Below are positions 6,829 through 13,545 of a stretch of DNA of 13,545 nucleotides, piece by piece; position 1 is the first letter of the stretch, and each line of letters begins with the position of its first letter. Origin of the DNA: Ga0077527 sp049433545. GTDB taxonomy: Bacteria; Pseudomonadota; Gammaproteobacteria; Burkholderiales; SG8-41. The position numbers and the translations under genes were made by a program. The stretch is from positions 1-13,545 of the forward strand of contig JBMTEY010000068.1 in NCBI GenBank assembly GCA_049433545.1, read 5' to 3'. The notes beneath the pieces were generated by a model that did not search any database, was not told the origin of the DNA, and saw only the letters and a list, made by a program, of their open reading frames with translations.

Positions 6829-7711
6829 TCAGCGCGTGAATCCGAGCGCCTGCGACGCCTGGGGGCTGCCGTACATTCCCGTTGAATTGTGTCCAACGCC
6901 GGGGACTTCCACGAGCGTCCAATTGAAGGTCCAGCCACGTTCGCGTGCGACGCGTTCTGCAGCGTGGAATGCGTTCAGCCCGCGCGCATGCCGCGTGCGT
7001 CCCTGCGCCATCCCGGCCGGACGCATGTCCAGGTCCTTGTCGAGGATATCGCCGGTACCGAGAAACACGGTGAGCGGTTGAGCAAGATACTGTTTTAATC
7101 GCGACTCGTCGCGCATGGCGGCGGGCAGGTCGCCGAATCCATAGGGGAAACGTTCACGGATATCCGGCAGAACCCAGGACGAGGGATTGGTCACGACATA
7201 ACGTTTTGCGGTACCCGGGGCGAATGCGGCCATGCGGTTCACGATCTGGCCGCCGGCGGAGTGGCCGAGCAGCAGGTATTCCAGAGGCTGTCCTTCGCGT
7301 TCACGCAGATGCCGGATGACGCCCTCAACCAGCTTGCTGGTCCACTGGGCTTCGGGTTCAACGGTGATCTGACCTTCCAGCACGTTGCGGCTGACGCGGG
7401 TGATGCCCAGCGCCTGGTAGCGCCAGTACGGAAAGCGTTCACGGTCGAACAGCGGCATGACCAGCAGCAGGCCGTGCCGGTCCGCCAGCGGCTGTGCCGC
7501 CTTCATGTAGGTATCGATTTGGCGCGACAGGCCGTGAAAACTCAACAGCAGCGGCCCGTTGCGGTAACCGGCGGGTTTGTAGGCATACACCTGCAGTGGC
7601 ACCTGGTTGACGAGCAAGTCGAGTTCGCTGCGTCCTTCGGGCAGGGGGGGCGGCGTGTGCGGCGAGCGATGCCAGGCCGATCAGCAGACAGGCGAAAAGG
7701 CGGGAGATCAT
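6829..7711 (-). CDS. Secreted alpha/beta hydrolase, frameshifted at a G7 tract (possible pseudogene)
   Basis: Two overlapping minus-strand frames make up one gene. The frame from the ATG at 7711 encodes a signal peptide (MISRLFACLLIGLASLAAHA, likely cut after AHA) but then runs into nonsense sequence. The hydrolase frame is open from upstream of 7653 to the stop at 6829, and its only start downstream of the tract is a TTG at 7617 with no ribosome binding site. Removing one C from the seven-C run at 7650-7644 (minus strand) joins the frames into 293 residues. The joined protein has the nucleophile elbow GHSAGG (Ser about 151), an Asp in GTGD (about 221), a His in VGHNS (about 274) and the oxyanion-loop segment SFHGLS. 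It is probably an envelope or exported esterase-like enzyme of unknown substrate. The start lies 14 bases after the dioxygenase stop, suggesting co-translation. A sequencing error, a real mutation or slippage cannot be told apart here. Confidence 0.8.
7644..7650. repeat. Seven-G homopolymer at the frameshift site
   Basis: The run of seven Gs (Cs in the coding sense) lies exactly where the signal-peptide frame and the hydrolase frame must be joined. Six or nine Gs would restore one continuous protein; seven does not. Such tracts are prone both to sequencing/assembly error and to slipped-strand length change. Confidence 0.8.
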
Positions 7712-7725
7712 GCCGGGTGGGGATA

Positions 7726-8589
7726 TCAGAATGGCGCCGTTCCGGTGAGCGTCGTGCGCTCCATGCGCCGGCGCTGCGGCAGTGCGTAATCGAACACCGC
7801 CCGGTGCTGGGTGGAGCAGTTGTCCCAGATCAGGAAGTCACCCGCGCGCCACTGGTGCCGGTAGACGAATTCAGGCCGGGAGACATGCTCGAACAGCAGG
7901 TTGAGGATGCGCTCGGACTCGTCCTGCGGCAGGTCGGGTATGCGCGAAGTGTAGCCTTCGTTGACGAACAGGCAGGGTTTTTTTGTGTAGGGATGGGTGC
8001 GCATGATCGGATGTTCCACGTCCGGCGTGCGCGCTTTCTGCGCTTCGGTGAGCGGCGGCCGCGGCCCGCTTTTGCGGTCGCGGTAATAACCCTTGGCATA
8101 TGAAGTCACCGCGCGGCGACCGGATACCGTGCGCCTGATGTCTTCAGGCAAGGCATTCCACGCTGCGGTGGTGCTGGCAAACAGGGTGTCGCCCAGCGGC
8201 CGGCCGGTATCGTCGTGGGGCACTTCGTGGGCATAGAACAGCGAACCACGGCTGGGCGTGGCCATGTAGGCCAGGTCGGAATGCCAGAACAGGCCCGCAT
8301 CCTGGGTGCCGATCGGTTTGCCGTTTTCGATGACGTTTGAGACCACGAAAATTTCGGGATAACCCGGCTTGCAGCAGTCCACCCGGACGTGTTTTTCAAG
8401 TTCGCCGAAACGCCGGCTGAATTCGATATGTCGTTCCGGGGAGAGTTGCTGGTCGCGAAAGAATATGACCTCGTGTTCGTGCAGCGCAGTTTCGATGGCG
8501 TGAAACGTGGGGTTGTCGAGCGGCTGCGCAAGATCAATGCCGCGGATTTCGGCGCCAAGCGCGGCTCCGGTGGAGCGTATGTCAAGCAT
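7726..8589 (-). CDS. TauD/TfdA-family Fe(II)/2-oxoglutarate-dependent dioxygenase
   Basis: This 287-residue cytosolic oxygenase is of normal length for the family. The iron ligands are H103 and D105 in FWHSDLAY and H262 in STQHRA. An Arg in RRRMERTTL (R278 or a neighbour) is placed to bind the 2-oxoglutarate carboxylate. Family members hydroxylate taurine, alkylsulfates, 2,4-D, carnitine-type and other small substrates, releasing CO2 and succinate; the substrate here is unknown. The neighbours include no sulfonate or sulfate-ester transport genes, which argues against a taurine role. Instead it lies 61 bases downstream of the glutaryl-CoA dehydrogenase gene on the same strand and 14 bases upstream of the hydrolase start. 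GGAGAAG at 8605-8599, nine bases before the ATG, supports the start. Confidence 0.9.
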   Translation of the reverse strand: MLDIRSTGAALGAEIRGIDLAQPLDNPTFHAIETALHEHEVIFFRDQQLSPERHIEFSRRFGELEKHVRVDCCKPGYPEIFVVSNVIENGKPIGTQDAGLFWHSDLAYMATPSRGSLFYAHEVPHDDTGRPLGDTLFASTTAAWNALPEDIRRTVSGRRAVTSYAKGYYRDRKSGPRPPLTEAQKARTPDVEHPIMRTHPYTKKPCLFVNEGYTSRIPDLPQDESERILNLLFEHVSRPEFVYRHQWRAGDFLIWDNCSTQHRAVFDYALPQRRRMERTTLTGTAPF

Positions 8590-8650
8590 GGTTGTGGTCT
8601 TCTCCGGTGGTGCCTGTGTTGTGTTTTTATGGCCGGGTGATAAGCGGATG

Positions 8651-9832
8651 TCAGCCGAATGCGGGAATCCCGGTCTGTGCGCGGCCGAGGATCAGCGCGT
8701 GAATGTCGTGGGTGCCTTCATAGGTATTGACGGCCTCGAGATTCATGACATGGCGGATTACGTGGAACTCGTCGGCGATGCCGTTGCCGCCGTGCATGTC
8801 GCGCGCAACGCGCGCAATATCCAGGGCCTTGCCGCAGGAATTGCGCTTCAGCAGCGAAATCATTTCCGGCGCGACGCGATCTTCGTCTATCAGCCGCCCA
8901 AGCCGCAGCGCGGCATGCAGCGCCAGCGTGATTTCGGTCTGCATGTTGACCAGTTTCAGTTGTACCAGCTGGTTGGCGGCGAGCGGGCGGCCGAACTGTT
9001 TGCGTTCCAGGGTGTAGTTGCGCGCGGCGTGCCAGCAGAATTCCGCCGCACCCAGCGCGCCCCAGGCGATGCCGTAGCGCGCCTTGTTGAGACAGGAGAA
9101 CGGGCCTTTCAGCCCCGACACCTCCGGCAGCACGTTTTCTTCGGGCACGAATACGTTATCCATCACGATTTCGCCGGTGACCGATGAGCGCAGGCTGAAC
9201 TTGCCTTCGATCTTCGGCGCCGACAGACCTTTCATGCCTTTTTCCAATATGAAGCCGCGGATCACGCCGCCGTCGTCCTTGGCCCACACCAGCAGCACGT
9301 CGGCGAGAGGTGCGTTGGTGATCCACATCTTGGCGCCGCTGACGAGATAGCCGCCGTCGGCCTTGCGGCCGCGGGTGGCCATGCCGGCAGGGTCGGAGCC
9401 GGCATTGGGCTCGGTCAGGCCGAAACAGCCGATCCATTCTCCAGTTGCCATCTTCGGCAGGTATTTTTGCTTTTGCGCTTCGCTGCCGAAGGCGTAAATC
9501 GGATACATCACCAGGCTGGACTGCACCGAAAGGGCGGAGCGGTAACCGCTGTCGACGCGTTCCACTTCACGCGCGATCAGCCCGTAGCAGACGTGGTTTA
9601 CGCCGGCGCAACCGTAGCCTTCGATGGTCGGTCCGAGAAATCCGAGTTCACCCATCTCGTTCATGATTTCGCGGTGGAATTTTTCGTGGCGGTTGGCTTC
9701 CACCACCCGCGGCATCAGCTTCTCCTGGCAATAGGCGCGCGCGGTGTCGCGCACCATGCGTTCTTCGTCGCTGAGCAGGTCTTCCAGCAGCAGGGGGTCG
9801 TCCCACTGGAAGGTGGGTCTGGTAGTGTTCAT
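8651..9832 (-). CDS. gcdH: Glutaryl-CoA dehydrogenase (acyl-CoA dehydrogenase family)
   Basis: This 393-residue FAD enzyme oxidises and decarboxylates glutaryl-CoA to crotonyl-CoA in the breakdown of lysine, tryptophan and aromatic or dicarboxylic acids, passing electrons to ETF. The features that separate it from other acyl-CoA dehydrogenases are present: YRSALSVQSSLVM with the substrate Arg at 98, the FAD segment GLTEPNAGSDP (138-148), and the catalytic Glu at 372 in NTYEGTHDIHALILG. The C-terminus IPAFG is typical. The ATG at 9832 is chosen because GGAG lies six bases upstream; an adjacent TTG at 9835 would be too close to it. Second-gene-in-pathway candidates (enoyl-CoA hydratase, CoA transferase) are not beside it. 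It stands in a same-strand run with NUDIX and COG3146 genes upstream and the dioxygenase gene downstream. Confidence 0.95.
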   Translation of the reverse strand: MNTTRPTFQWDDPLLLEDLLSDEERMVRDTARAYCQEKLMPRVVEANRHEKFHREIMNEMGELGFLGPTIEGYGCAGVNHVCYGLIAREVERVDSGYRSALSVQSSLVMYPIYAFGSEAQKQKYLPKMATGEWIGCFGLTEPNAGSDPAGMATRGRKADGGYLVSGAKMWITNAPLADVLLVWAKDDGGVIRGFILEKGMKGLSAPKIEGKFSLRSSVTGEIVMDNVFVPEENVLPEVSGLKGPFSCLNKARYGIAWGALGAAEFCWHAARNYTLERKQFGRPLAANQLVQLKLVNMQTEITLALHAALRLGRLIDEDRVAPEMISLLKRNSCGKALDIARVARDMHGGNGIADEFHVIRHVMNLEAVNTYEGTHDIHALILGRAQTGIPAFG

Positions 9833-9884
9833 CAATGTCTCCGGAAACGGCGGGCAGTGAGCGATGACCCGATTTTAATCAATT

Positions 9885-10430
9885 TCAGCTGCGGCGCTCC
9901 GCGGGTTCTATCGTGCCCAGGTGGAAACGATAGTCGCCGGCGCTGCGATCGGCATAGTAGTGGGTCAGGGTGTTGCGTACCGTGGCGAATGCGATTCTGT
10001 CCCAGGGAATCTCGGTTTCATCGAACAGGCGCACTTCCAGGGATTCGGTTCCGGGGCTGAAATCGAGGTCGAGCAGGCGGGCGCGGAACAGGATGTAGAC
10101 CTGGTTGATGTGCGGAATGTTGTACATCGCGTAGAGGGGGCCGATTTCGACGCGGGCGTTGGCTTCTTCCAGGGTTTCGCGAACAGCGCCCTGCGCGGTT
10201 GTTTCACCGTTTTCCATGAAGCCGGCGGGGACGGTCCACAAGCCTGACCGCGGTTCGATCGCGCGCCTGCACAGCAGGATGCGGTGCTCCCATTCGGCGA
10301 TGCAGCCGACGATCATTTTGGGATTCTGGTAGTGAATCGAGCCGCAGGCATCGCAGACGTGCCGGGGCAGTGTGTCGCCTGCGGGAACCTTGAGCGCAAC
10401 GGCAGAGCCGCAATTGCTGCAGAACTTCAT
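9885..10430 (-). CDS. NUDIX hydrolase with N-terminal zinc ribbon
   Basis: This 181-residue protein begins with a zinc ribbon made by C4/C7 and C26/C29. It then carries a NUDIX box at about 70-92 (GFMENGE...AVRETLEEA) that holds the metal-binding RE..EE core. The usual Gly near the end of the box is replaced by Asn. NUDIX enzymes cleave nucleoside diphosphates linked to another moiety. The zinc ribbon recalls NAD pyrophosphatase NudC, but the NudC substrate motif SQPWPFP.S downstream of the box is absent and the protein is shorter, so another substrate such as ADP-ribose or a nucleotide sugar is likelier. It sits 55 bases after the COG3146 gene and 52 bases before gcdH. Confidence 0.93.
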   Translation of the reverse strand: MKFCSNCGSAVALKVPAGDTLPRHVCDACGSIHYQNPKMIVGCIAEWEHRILLCRRAIEPRSGLWTVPAGFMENGETTAQGAVRETLEEANARVEIGPLYAMYNIPHINQVYILFRARLLDLDFSPGTESLEVRLFDETEIPWDRIAFATVRNTLTHYYADRSAGDYRFHLGTIEPAERRS

Positions 10431-10485
10431 TGGATGATCCGGATTTTTACGGGCAACTATATGTCATCAGGCGCCGGGGCGGCAG

Positions 10486-11619
10486 TCAATCGTTTCTGCG
10501 GTCTGCGGATTTGAAAGGCGTACGCGCCGACAATTCGTGATCGTGCATTTCCATTATCGCCGATTCACGCTCCAGGAAATTTTCGATCGCGGCTGAAAAC
10601 TCCGGATGCGCCAGCCAGTGCGCGGAATGCGTGGTCACCGGCATCAGGCCGCGGGCCATCTTGTGTTCGCCCTGAGCGCCGCCTTCGAATACCTGCAGGC
10701 CGTTGCAGATGGCATATTCGATGCCCTGGTAGTAACACGCTTCAAAGTGCAGGGAAGGGTGATATTCAAGCGCCCCCCAGTGCCGGCCGTAGAGGCGGGT
10801 CTCGTTCCGGATCAGCAGCGAGGCGGCAACGGGTGTTCCCTGGCGTTCGGCGCGGACCAGTACCATGTTGTCCGGCATCGCCGAGCCGAGGTGCAGGAAA
10901 AAATCCAGGTTCAGGTAGGGCGATGAGTGGTGTTCGCGGTAGGTCTGGCGGTAACAGCGCGCAAAGAATTTCCAGTCTTCGGGCCGGATGTCGCGGCCTT
11001 CAATCCAGCTGAAGGCGATGCCGGCATCGCGGACCCGGCGCCGCTCCTGGTGGATTTTCTTGCGCTTGTCGTGGCTGAGCCTGGCGAGAAACGTCTCGAA
11101 GTCCGGGTATCCCGCATTTTCCCAGTGAAACTGGCGTCCCCTGCGCAGCAGGAAGCCCCTGGCGGACAGGCATTCCAGATCGGCGGCCGACGGAAACAGG
11201 ATGTGCAGGGAAGTGATGCCGGAGCGCCGGGCAAGTTCGAGGGCGCCGGTGATCAGCCGGTCGCGATGTTCCGGGTCGTGCACCAGCAGCCGCGAACCAG
11301 CGACCGGCGTGAAAGGAATGGCGCAGAGCAGCTTCGGGTAATACGCGATGCCGTGCCTGTGGTAAGCGTCGGCCCAGGCCCAGTCAAAGACATATTCGCC
11401 GTAGGAATGGTCTTTCAGGTAGAGCGGCATGGCGGCAACGAGTTTTGCATGCTCGTGCAGCAGCAGGTAGTGCGGGGCCCAGCCCGTTTCGGGGATGGCA
11501 CAGCCGGTTTCATGCAGGCCGTGCAGGAAGGCGTGCCGCAGGAACGGATCATCGCCTGCGAGACGGTCCCATTCCACGGGGTCCACGTCACTCAGCGACG
11601 ACGCCACTTGCAGCTTCAA
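10486..11619 (-). CDS. COG3146/DUF482 (FemAB-like, GNAT-fold) family protein
   Basis: About 377 residues resembling the widespread proteobacterial family annotated as peptidogalycan biosynthesis / GNAT N-acyltransferase-like protein. Recognisable segments are DPFLRHAFLHGLHETGC near the N-terminus, YGEYVFDWAWADAY, the basic SHDKRKKIHQERRRV stretch, and LYGRHWGALE..P.LHFEACYYQGIEYAI followed by FEGGAQGEHKMARG. No transmembrane segment or signal peptide is visible. Its biochemical activity is not established to my knowledge; an aminoacyl- or acyltransferase role is inferred from the fold. The frame extends upstream past 11700, but homology-like sequence begins at the TTG codon at 11619, so I start it there; no ATG is available. 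It is divergent from nadE, with 78 bases between the starts, and heads the five-gene minus-strand run. Confidence 0.85.
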   Translation of the reverse strand: MKLQVASSLSDVDPVEWDRLAGDDPFLRHAFLHGLHETGCAIPETGWAPHYLLLHEHAKLVAAMPLYLKDHSYGEYVFDWAWADAYHRHGIAYYPKLLCAIPFTPVAGSRLLVHDPEHRDRLITGALELARRSGITSLHILFPSAADLECLSARGFLLRRGRQFHWENAGYPDFETFLARLSHDKRKKIHQERRRVRDAGIAFSWIEGRDIRPEDWKFFARCYRQTYREHHSSPYLNLDFFLHLGSAMPDNMVLVRAERQGTPVAASLLIRNETRLYGRHWGALEYHPSLHFEACYYQGIEYAICNGLQVFEGGAQGEHKMARGLMPVTTHSAHWLAHPEFSAAIENFLERESAIMEMHDHELSARTPFKSADRRND

Positions 11620-11697
11620 GATGAATGCCCGGAGTAATGCGGAAAAAGGCTGATGAAGGCGGAAGAAGGGGGTGCGCGCCGATGATATATTAGCAAT

Positions 11698-13296
11698 ATG
11701 AAAATAGCGATTGCGCAATTGAATTTTACCGTCGGCGATCTTCCCGGGAATGCCCGGTTGATACTGGATGCCGCGCAGCGGGCGCGTGCCGCCGGCGCCG
11801 GCATCCTGCTGACTACGGAGCTGGCACTGTCAGGTTATCCCCCGGAGGATCTGTTGCTGCGGGACGATTTTTTCCAGGCCTGTGACCGGGCGTTCCGGGA
11901 TATCGTCAGCGCCGTGTCCGGCATTACGGTGGTGCTCGGGCATCCGCACCAGATTGGCAACAAACGCTACAACGCGGCGTCCGTGATCCGCGATGGTGCG
12001 GTGGTGGTGACCTATCTCAAGCGCACGCTGCCCAATTACACGGTGTTCGACGAGGAGCGTTACTTCGATTCGGGCGACCTGCCATGCGTGTTCGAGCATG
12101 AAGGCGTGCGCATAGGCATCAATATCTGCGCGGATGTCTGGGAAGAACATGCCGCGAAAGCGGCGCGCGAAGCCGGGGCGCAGCTGCTGCTGGTGCTCAA
12201 TGCGTCGCCCTATCACATCAACAAGCAGTTGACCCGTTACGAAGTTGTTCGTGAGCGGGTCAGCAACACCGGAATGTCGGTCATTTACGCCAACCAGGTT
12301 GGCGGGCAGGATGAACTGGTGTTTGACGGCGCATCGTTCGCGGTGGACGGCCAGGGTGAGCTGACGCACCAGTTGCCGGCTTTTGAAGAGGCATTGGCGG
12401 TGATCGACGTCGAAAACGGCGTCCCTGTCAGAGGTGTCATCGTGCCGCAAGCCTCGCTGGAGCAGGACATTTACCGGGCACTTACCCTGGGTGTGCGCGA
12501 CTATGTCGGCAAGAACGGTTTTCCCGGTGCGCTGCTGGGCTTGTCCGGGGGCATCGATTCCGCGCTTACGCTGGCCGTCGCGGTCGATGCACTGGGAGAG
12601 GAGAGGGTGCATGCGGTGATGATGCCGTCGCAGTTTACTGCCGACATGAGCCGCGAGGATGCAAAGGCGCAGGCTGTTGCGATGGGTGCACGTTACTCCG
12701 AAATCGCAATCAAGCCCTTGTTCGATGCATTCCGTGCAGCGCTGGCAGACCAGTTCCGCGGCCTCAAGGAAGATGTTACCGAGGAAAACCTCCAGGCGCG
12801 GATTCGCGGAACGTTATTGATGGCGCTGTCCAACAAGAGTGGAGCCATCGTCCTCACCACGGGCAACAAGAGTGAAATGGGTACCGGATATGCCACGCTT
12901 TACGGCGACATGGCGGGCGGGTTCGCCGTGCTGAAGGATTTGCGCAAAACGCTGGTATACCGCGTGTCGGAGTATCGCAACACGATCACGCCGGTGATCC
13001 CGCGGCGGGTGATCGAGCGTCCGCCGTCGGCGGAACTGCGTCCTGACCAGAAAGACCAGGACAGCCTGCCGCCGTACGACGTGCTGGACTCGATCATGGA
13101 AGCCTACGTCGAGCATTACCGCAGCCCCCGGGAAATCGTCGCCATGGGGCATGCGCCCGCCGACGTCGACCGGGTGGTGCACCTGATCCGGATCAGTGAA
13201 TACAAGCGGCGCCAGTCCCCGGTCGGCATTCGCATCACCAGCCGCGGATTCGGCAAGGACTGGCGCTACCCGATCACCAACCGGTTCCGGCACTGA
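11698..13296 (+). CDS. nadE: Glutamine-dependent NAD+ synthetase
   Basis: This 532-residue two-domain cytosolic enzyme performs the last step of NAD synthesis, amidating nicotinic acid adenine dinucleotide with ATP and glutamine-derived ammonia. The nitrilase-type glutaminase domain (about 1-250) has the catalytic triad E41 (TTELALSGYPPEDL), K108 (YLKRTLPNY) and C144 (NICADVWE). The synthetase domain (about 260-532) has the ATP pyrophosphatase P-loop SGGIDS (283-288), TTGNKSE (387-393) and the PPSAELRPDQ.DQDSLPPYD region (442-461). All key residues are present. The ATG at 11698 gives the family's usual N-terminus but lacks a ribosome binding site; a TATATT element 7-12 bases upstream suggests a very short or absent leader. 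glnB follows after 62 bases on the same strand. Confidence 0.96.
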   Translation: MKIAIAQLNFTVGDLPGNARLILDAAQRARAAGAGILLTTELALSGYPPEDLLLRDDFFQACDRAFRDIVSAVSGITVVLGHPHQIGNKRYNAASVIRDGAVVVTYLKRTLPNYTVFDEERYFDSGDLPCVFEHEGVRIGINICADVWEEHAAKAAREAGAQLLLVLNASPYHINKQLTRYEVVRERVSNTGMSVIYANQVGGQDELVFDGASFAVDGQGELTHQLPAFEEALAVIDVENGVPVRGVIVPQASLEQDIYRALTLGVRDYVGKNGFPGALLGLSGGIDSALTLAVAVDALGEERVHAVMMPSQFTADMSREDAKAQAVAMGARYSEIAIKPLFDAFRAALADQFRGLKEDVTEENLQARIRGTLLMALSNKSGAIVLTTGNKSEMGTGYATLYGDMAGGFAVLKDLRKTLVYRVSEYRNTITPVIPRRVIERPPSAELRPDQKDQDSLPPYDVLDSIMEAYVEHYRSPREIVAMGHAPADVDRVVHLIRISEYKRRQSPVGIRITSRGFGKDWRYPITNRFRH

Positions 13297-13358
13297 GTTT
13301 CCGTCCTCTTGTGCTATTCTTGTGCAGGATCGTCAACGCTGAACGGCAGGAGTAAAAA

Positions 13359-13545
13359 ATGAAAAAGATCGAGGCCATTTTCAAGCCTTTCAAACTGGAT
13401 GAAGTGCGCGAAGCGCTGTCCGAAATCGGCGTCAGCGGCCTGACCGTCACGGAGGTCAAGGGGTTCGGGCGGCAGAAGGGGCACACTGAACTTTATCGCG
13501 GCGCGGAATACGTGGTTGATTTCCTGCCCAAGGTGAAGGTGGAGG
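13359..13545 (+). CDS. glnB: Nitrogen regulatory protein PII (GlnB), 3' truncated by the window
   Basis: The first 62 of about 112 residues are visible. They start with MKKIEAIFKPFKLDEVREAL and contain the T-loop beginning GHTELYRGAEYVVDF, with the uridylylation target Tyr at exactly position 51. PII senses 2-oxoglutarate, ATP/ADP and glutamine status, and controls NtrB/NtrC, glutamine synthetase adenylylation, Amt channels and other targets. AGGAG at 13348-13352, six bases before the ATG, is a strong ribosome binding site. No convincing promoter is seen in the 62-base gap after nadE, so co-transcription with nadE is likely. GlnB is called rather than GlnK because amt is not adjacent; the T-loop visible here does not separate the two firmly. 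Confidence 0.95.
   Translation, partial: MKKIEAIFKPFKLDEVREALSEIGVSGLTVTEVKGFGRQKGHTELYRGAEYVVDFLPKVKVE

Noticed and set aside
7978..7984. T7 run in the dioxygenase gene as another frameshift site
   Set aside because: The run encodes Thr-Lys-Lys in an unbroken frame with all motifs on both sides intact.
7726..8589. Glutarate 2-hydroxylase (CsiD) identity for the dioxygenase next to gcdH
   Set aside because: The neighbour gene makes this tempting, but the sequence follows the TauD/TfdA pattern (HSD..QHRA), and I see no CsiD-specific resemblance.
9885..10430. NAD pyrophosphatase NudC identity for the NUDIX protein
   Set aside because: A zinc ribbon is present, but the diagnostic SQPWPFP.S motif after the NUDIX box is missing and the protein is too short.
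13327..13339. Possible sigma-54 promoter in front of glnB (GG..GC)
   Set aside because: The spacing between GG and GC is nine bases instead of the required ten, and no NtrC-type dyad lies nearby.

Overview
The window is a GC-rich, gene-dense chromosomal stretch with no intergenic gap over 300 bases. It shows no mobile elements, CRISPR array, tRNA or rRNA. The protein set (Amt, a solitary GspE/PulE ATPase, an AraC-type HTH fused to an alkyltransferase, a COG3146 acetyltransferase-like protein, and glutamine-dependent NadE next to the PII gene glnB) looks like a betaproteobacterium (Burkholderiales, Rhodocyclales or Nitrosomonadales). That placement is inferred from protein style alone.

Layout. 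At the left edge is the 3' part of an Ldh-family (malate/L-lactate-type) dehydrogenase on the + strand. It converges with, and overlaps by 27 bases, a minus-strand pair: a GspE/PulE-type secretion/pilus ATPase followed by an AraC-HTH/O6-alkylguanine-DNA alkyltransferase fusion. A 243-base divergent region then leads to an ammonium transporter gene (amt). It carries two NtrC-type dyads and a GG-N10-GC sigma-54 promoter, the clearest regulatory signal in the window. A hot-dog-fold CoA hydratase (FAS1-like/MaoC type) lies convergent to amt and divergent from a terC membrane-protein gene. The divergent region between these two holds a good sigma-70-like promoter with a dyad inside its spacer.

From 11.6 kb down to 6.8 kb five minus-strand genes follow one another with gaps of 14-61 bases: COG3146 protein, zinc-ribbon NUDIX hydrolase, glutaryl-CoA dehydrogenase, TauD/TfdA-type dioxygenase and a secreted alpha/beta hydrolase. 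The last is frameshifted at a seven-G tract exactly where the signal peptide meets the mature protein. On the + strand, glutamine-dependent NAD synthetase (nadE) is followed 62 bases later by glnB (PII), which is cut by the window end.

The unifying theme is nitrogen status. An NtrC/sigma-54-controlled ammonium transporter sits about 10 kb from the PII sensor gene, which lies directly behind an NAD synthetase that consumes glutamine. The rest is ordinary metabolism (acyl-CoA and glutaryl-CoA oxidation, CoA hydration, DNA alkylation repair). I see no convincing wholly new system. The best leads are the amt promoter, the nadE-glnB pairing and the homopolymer frameshift.
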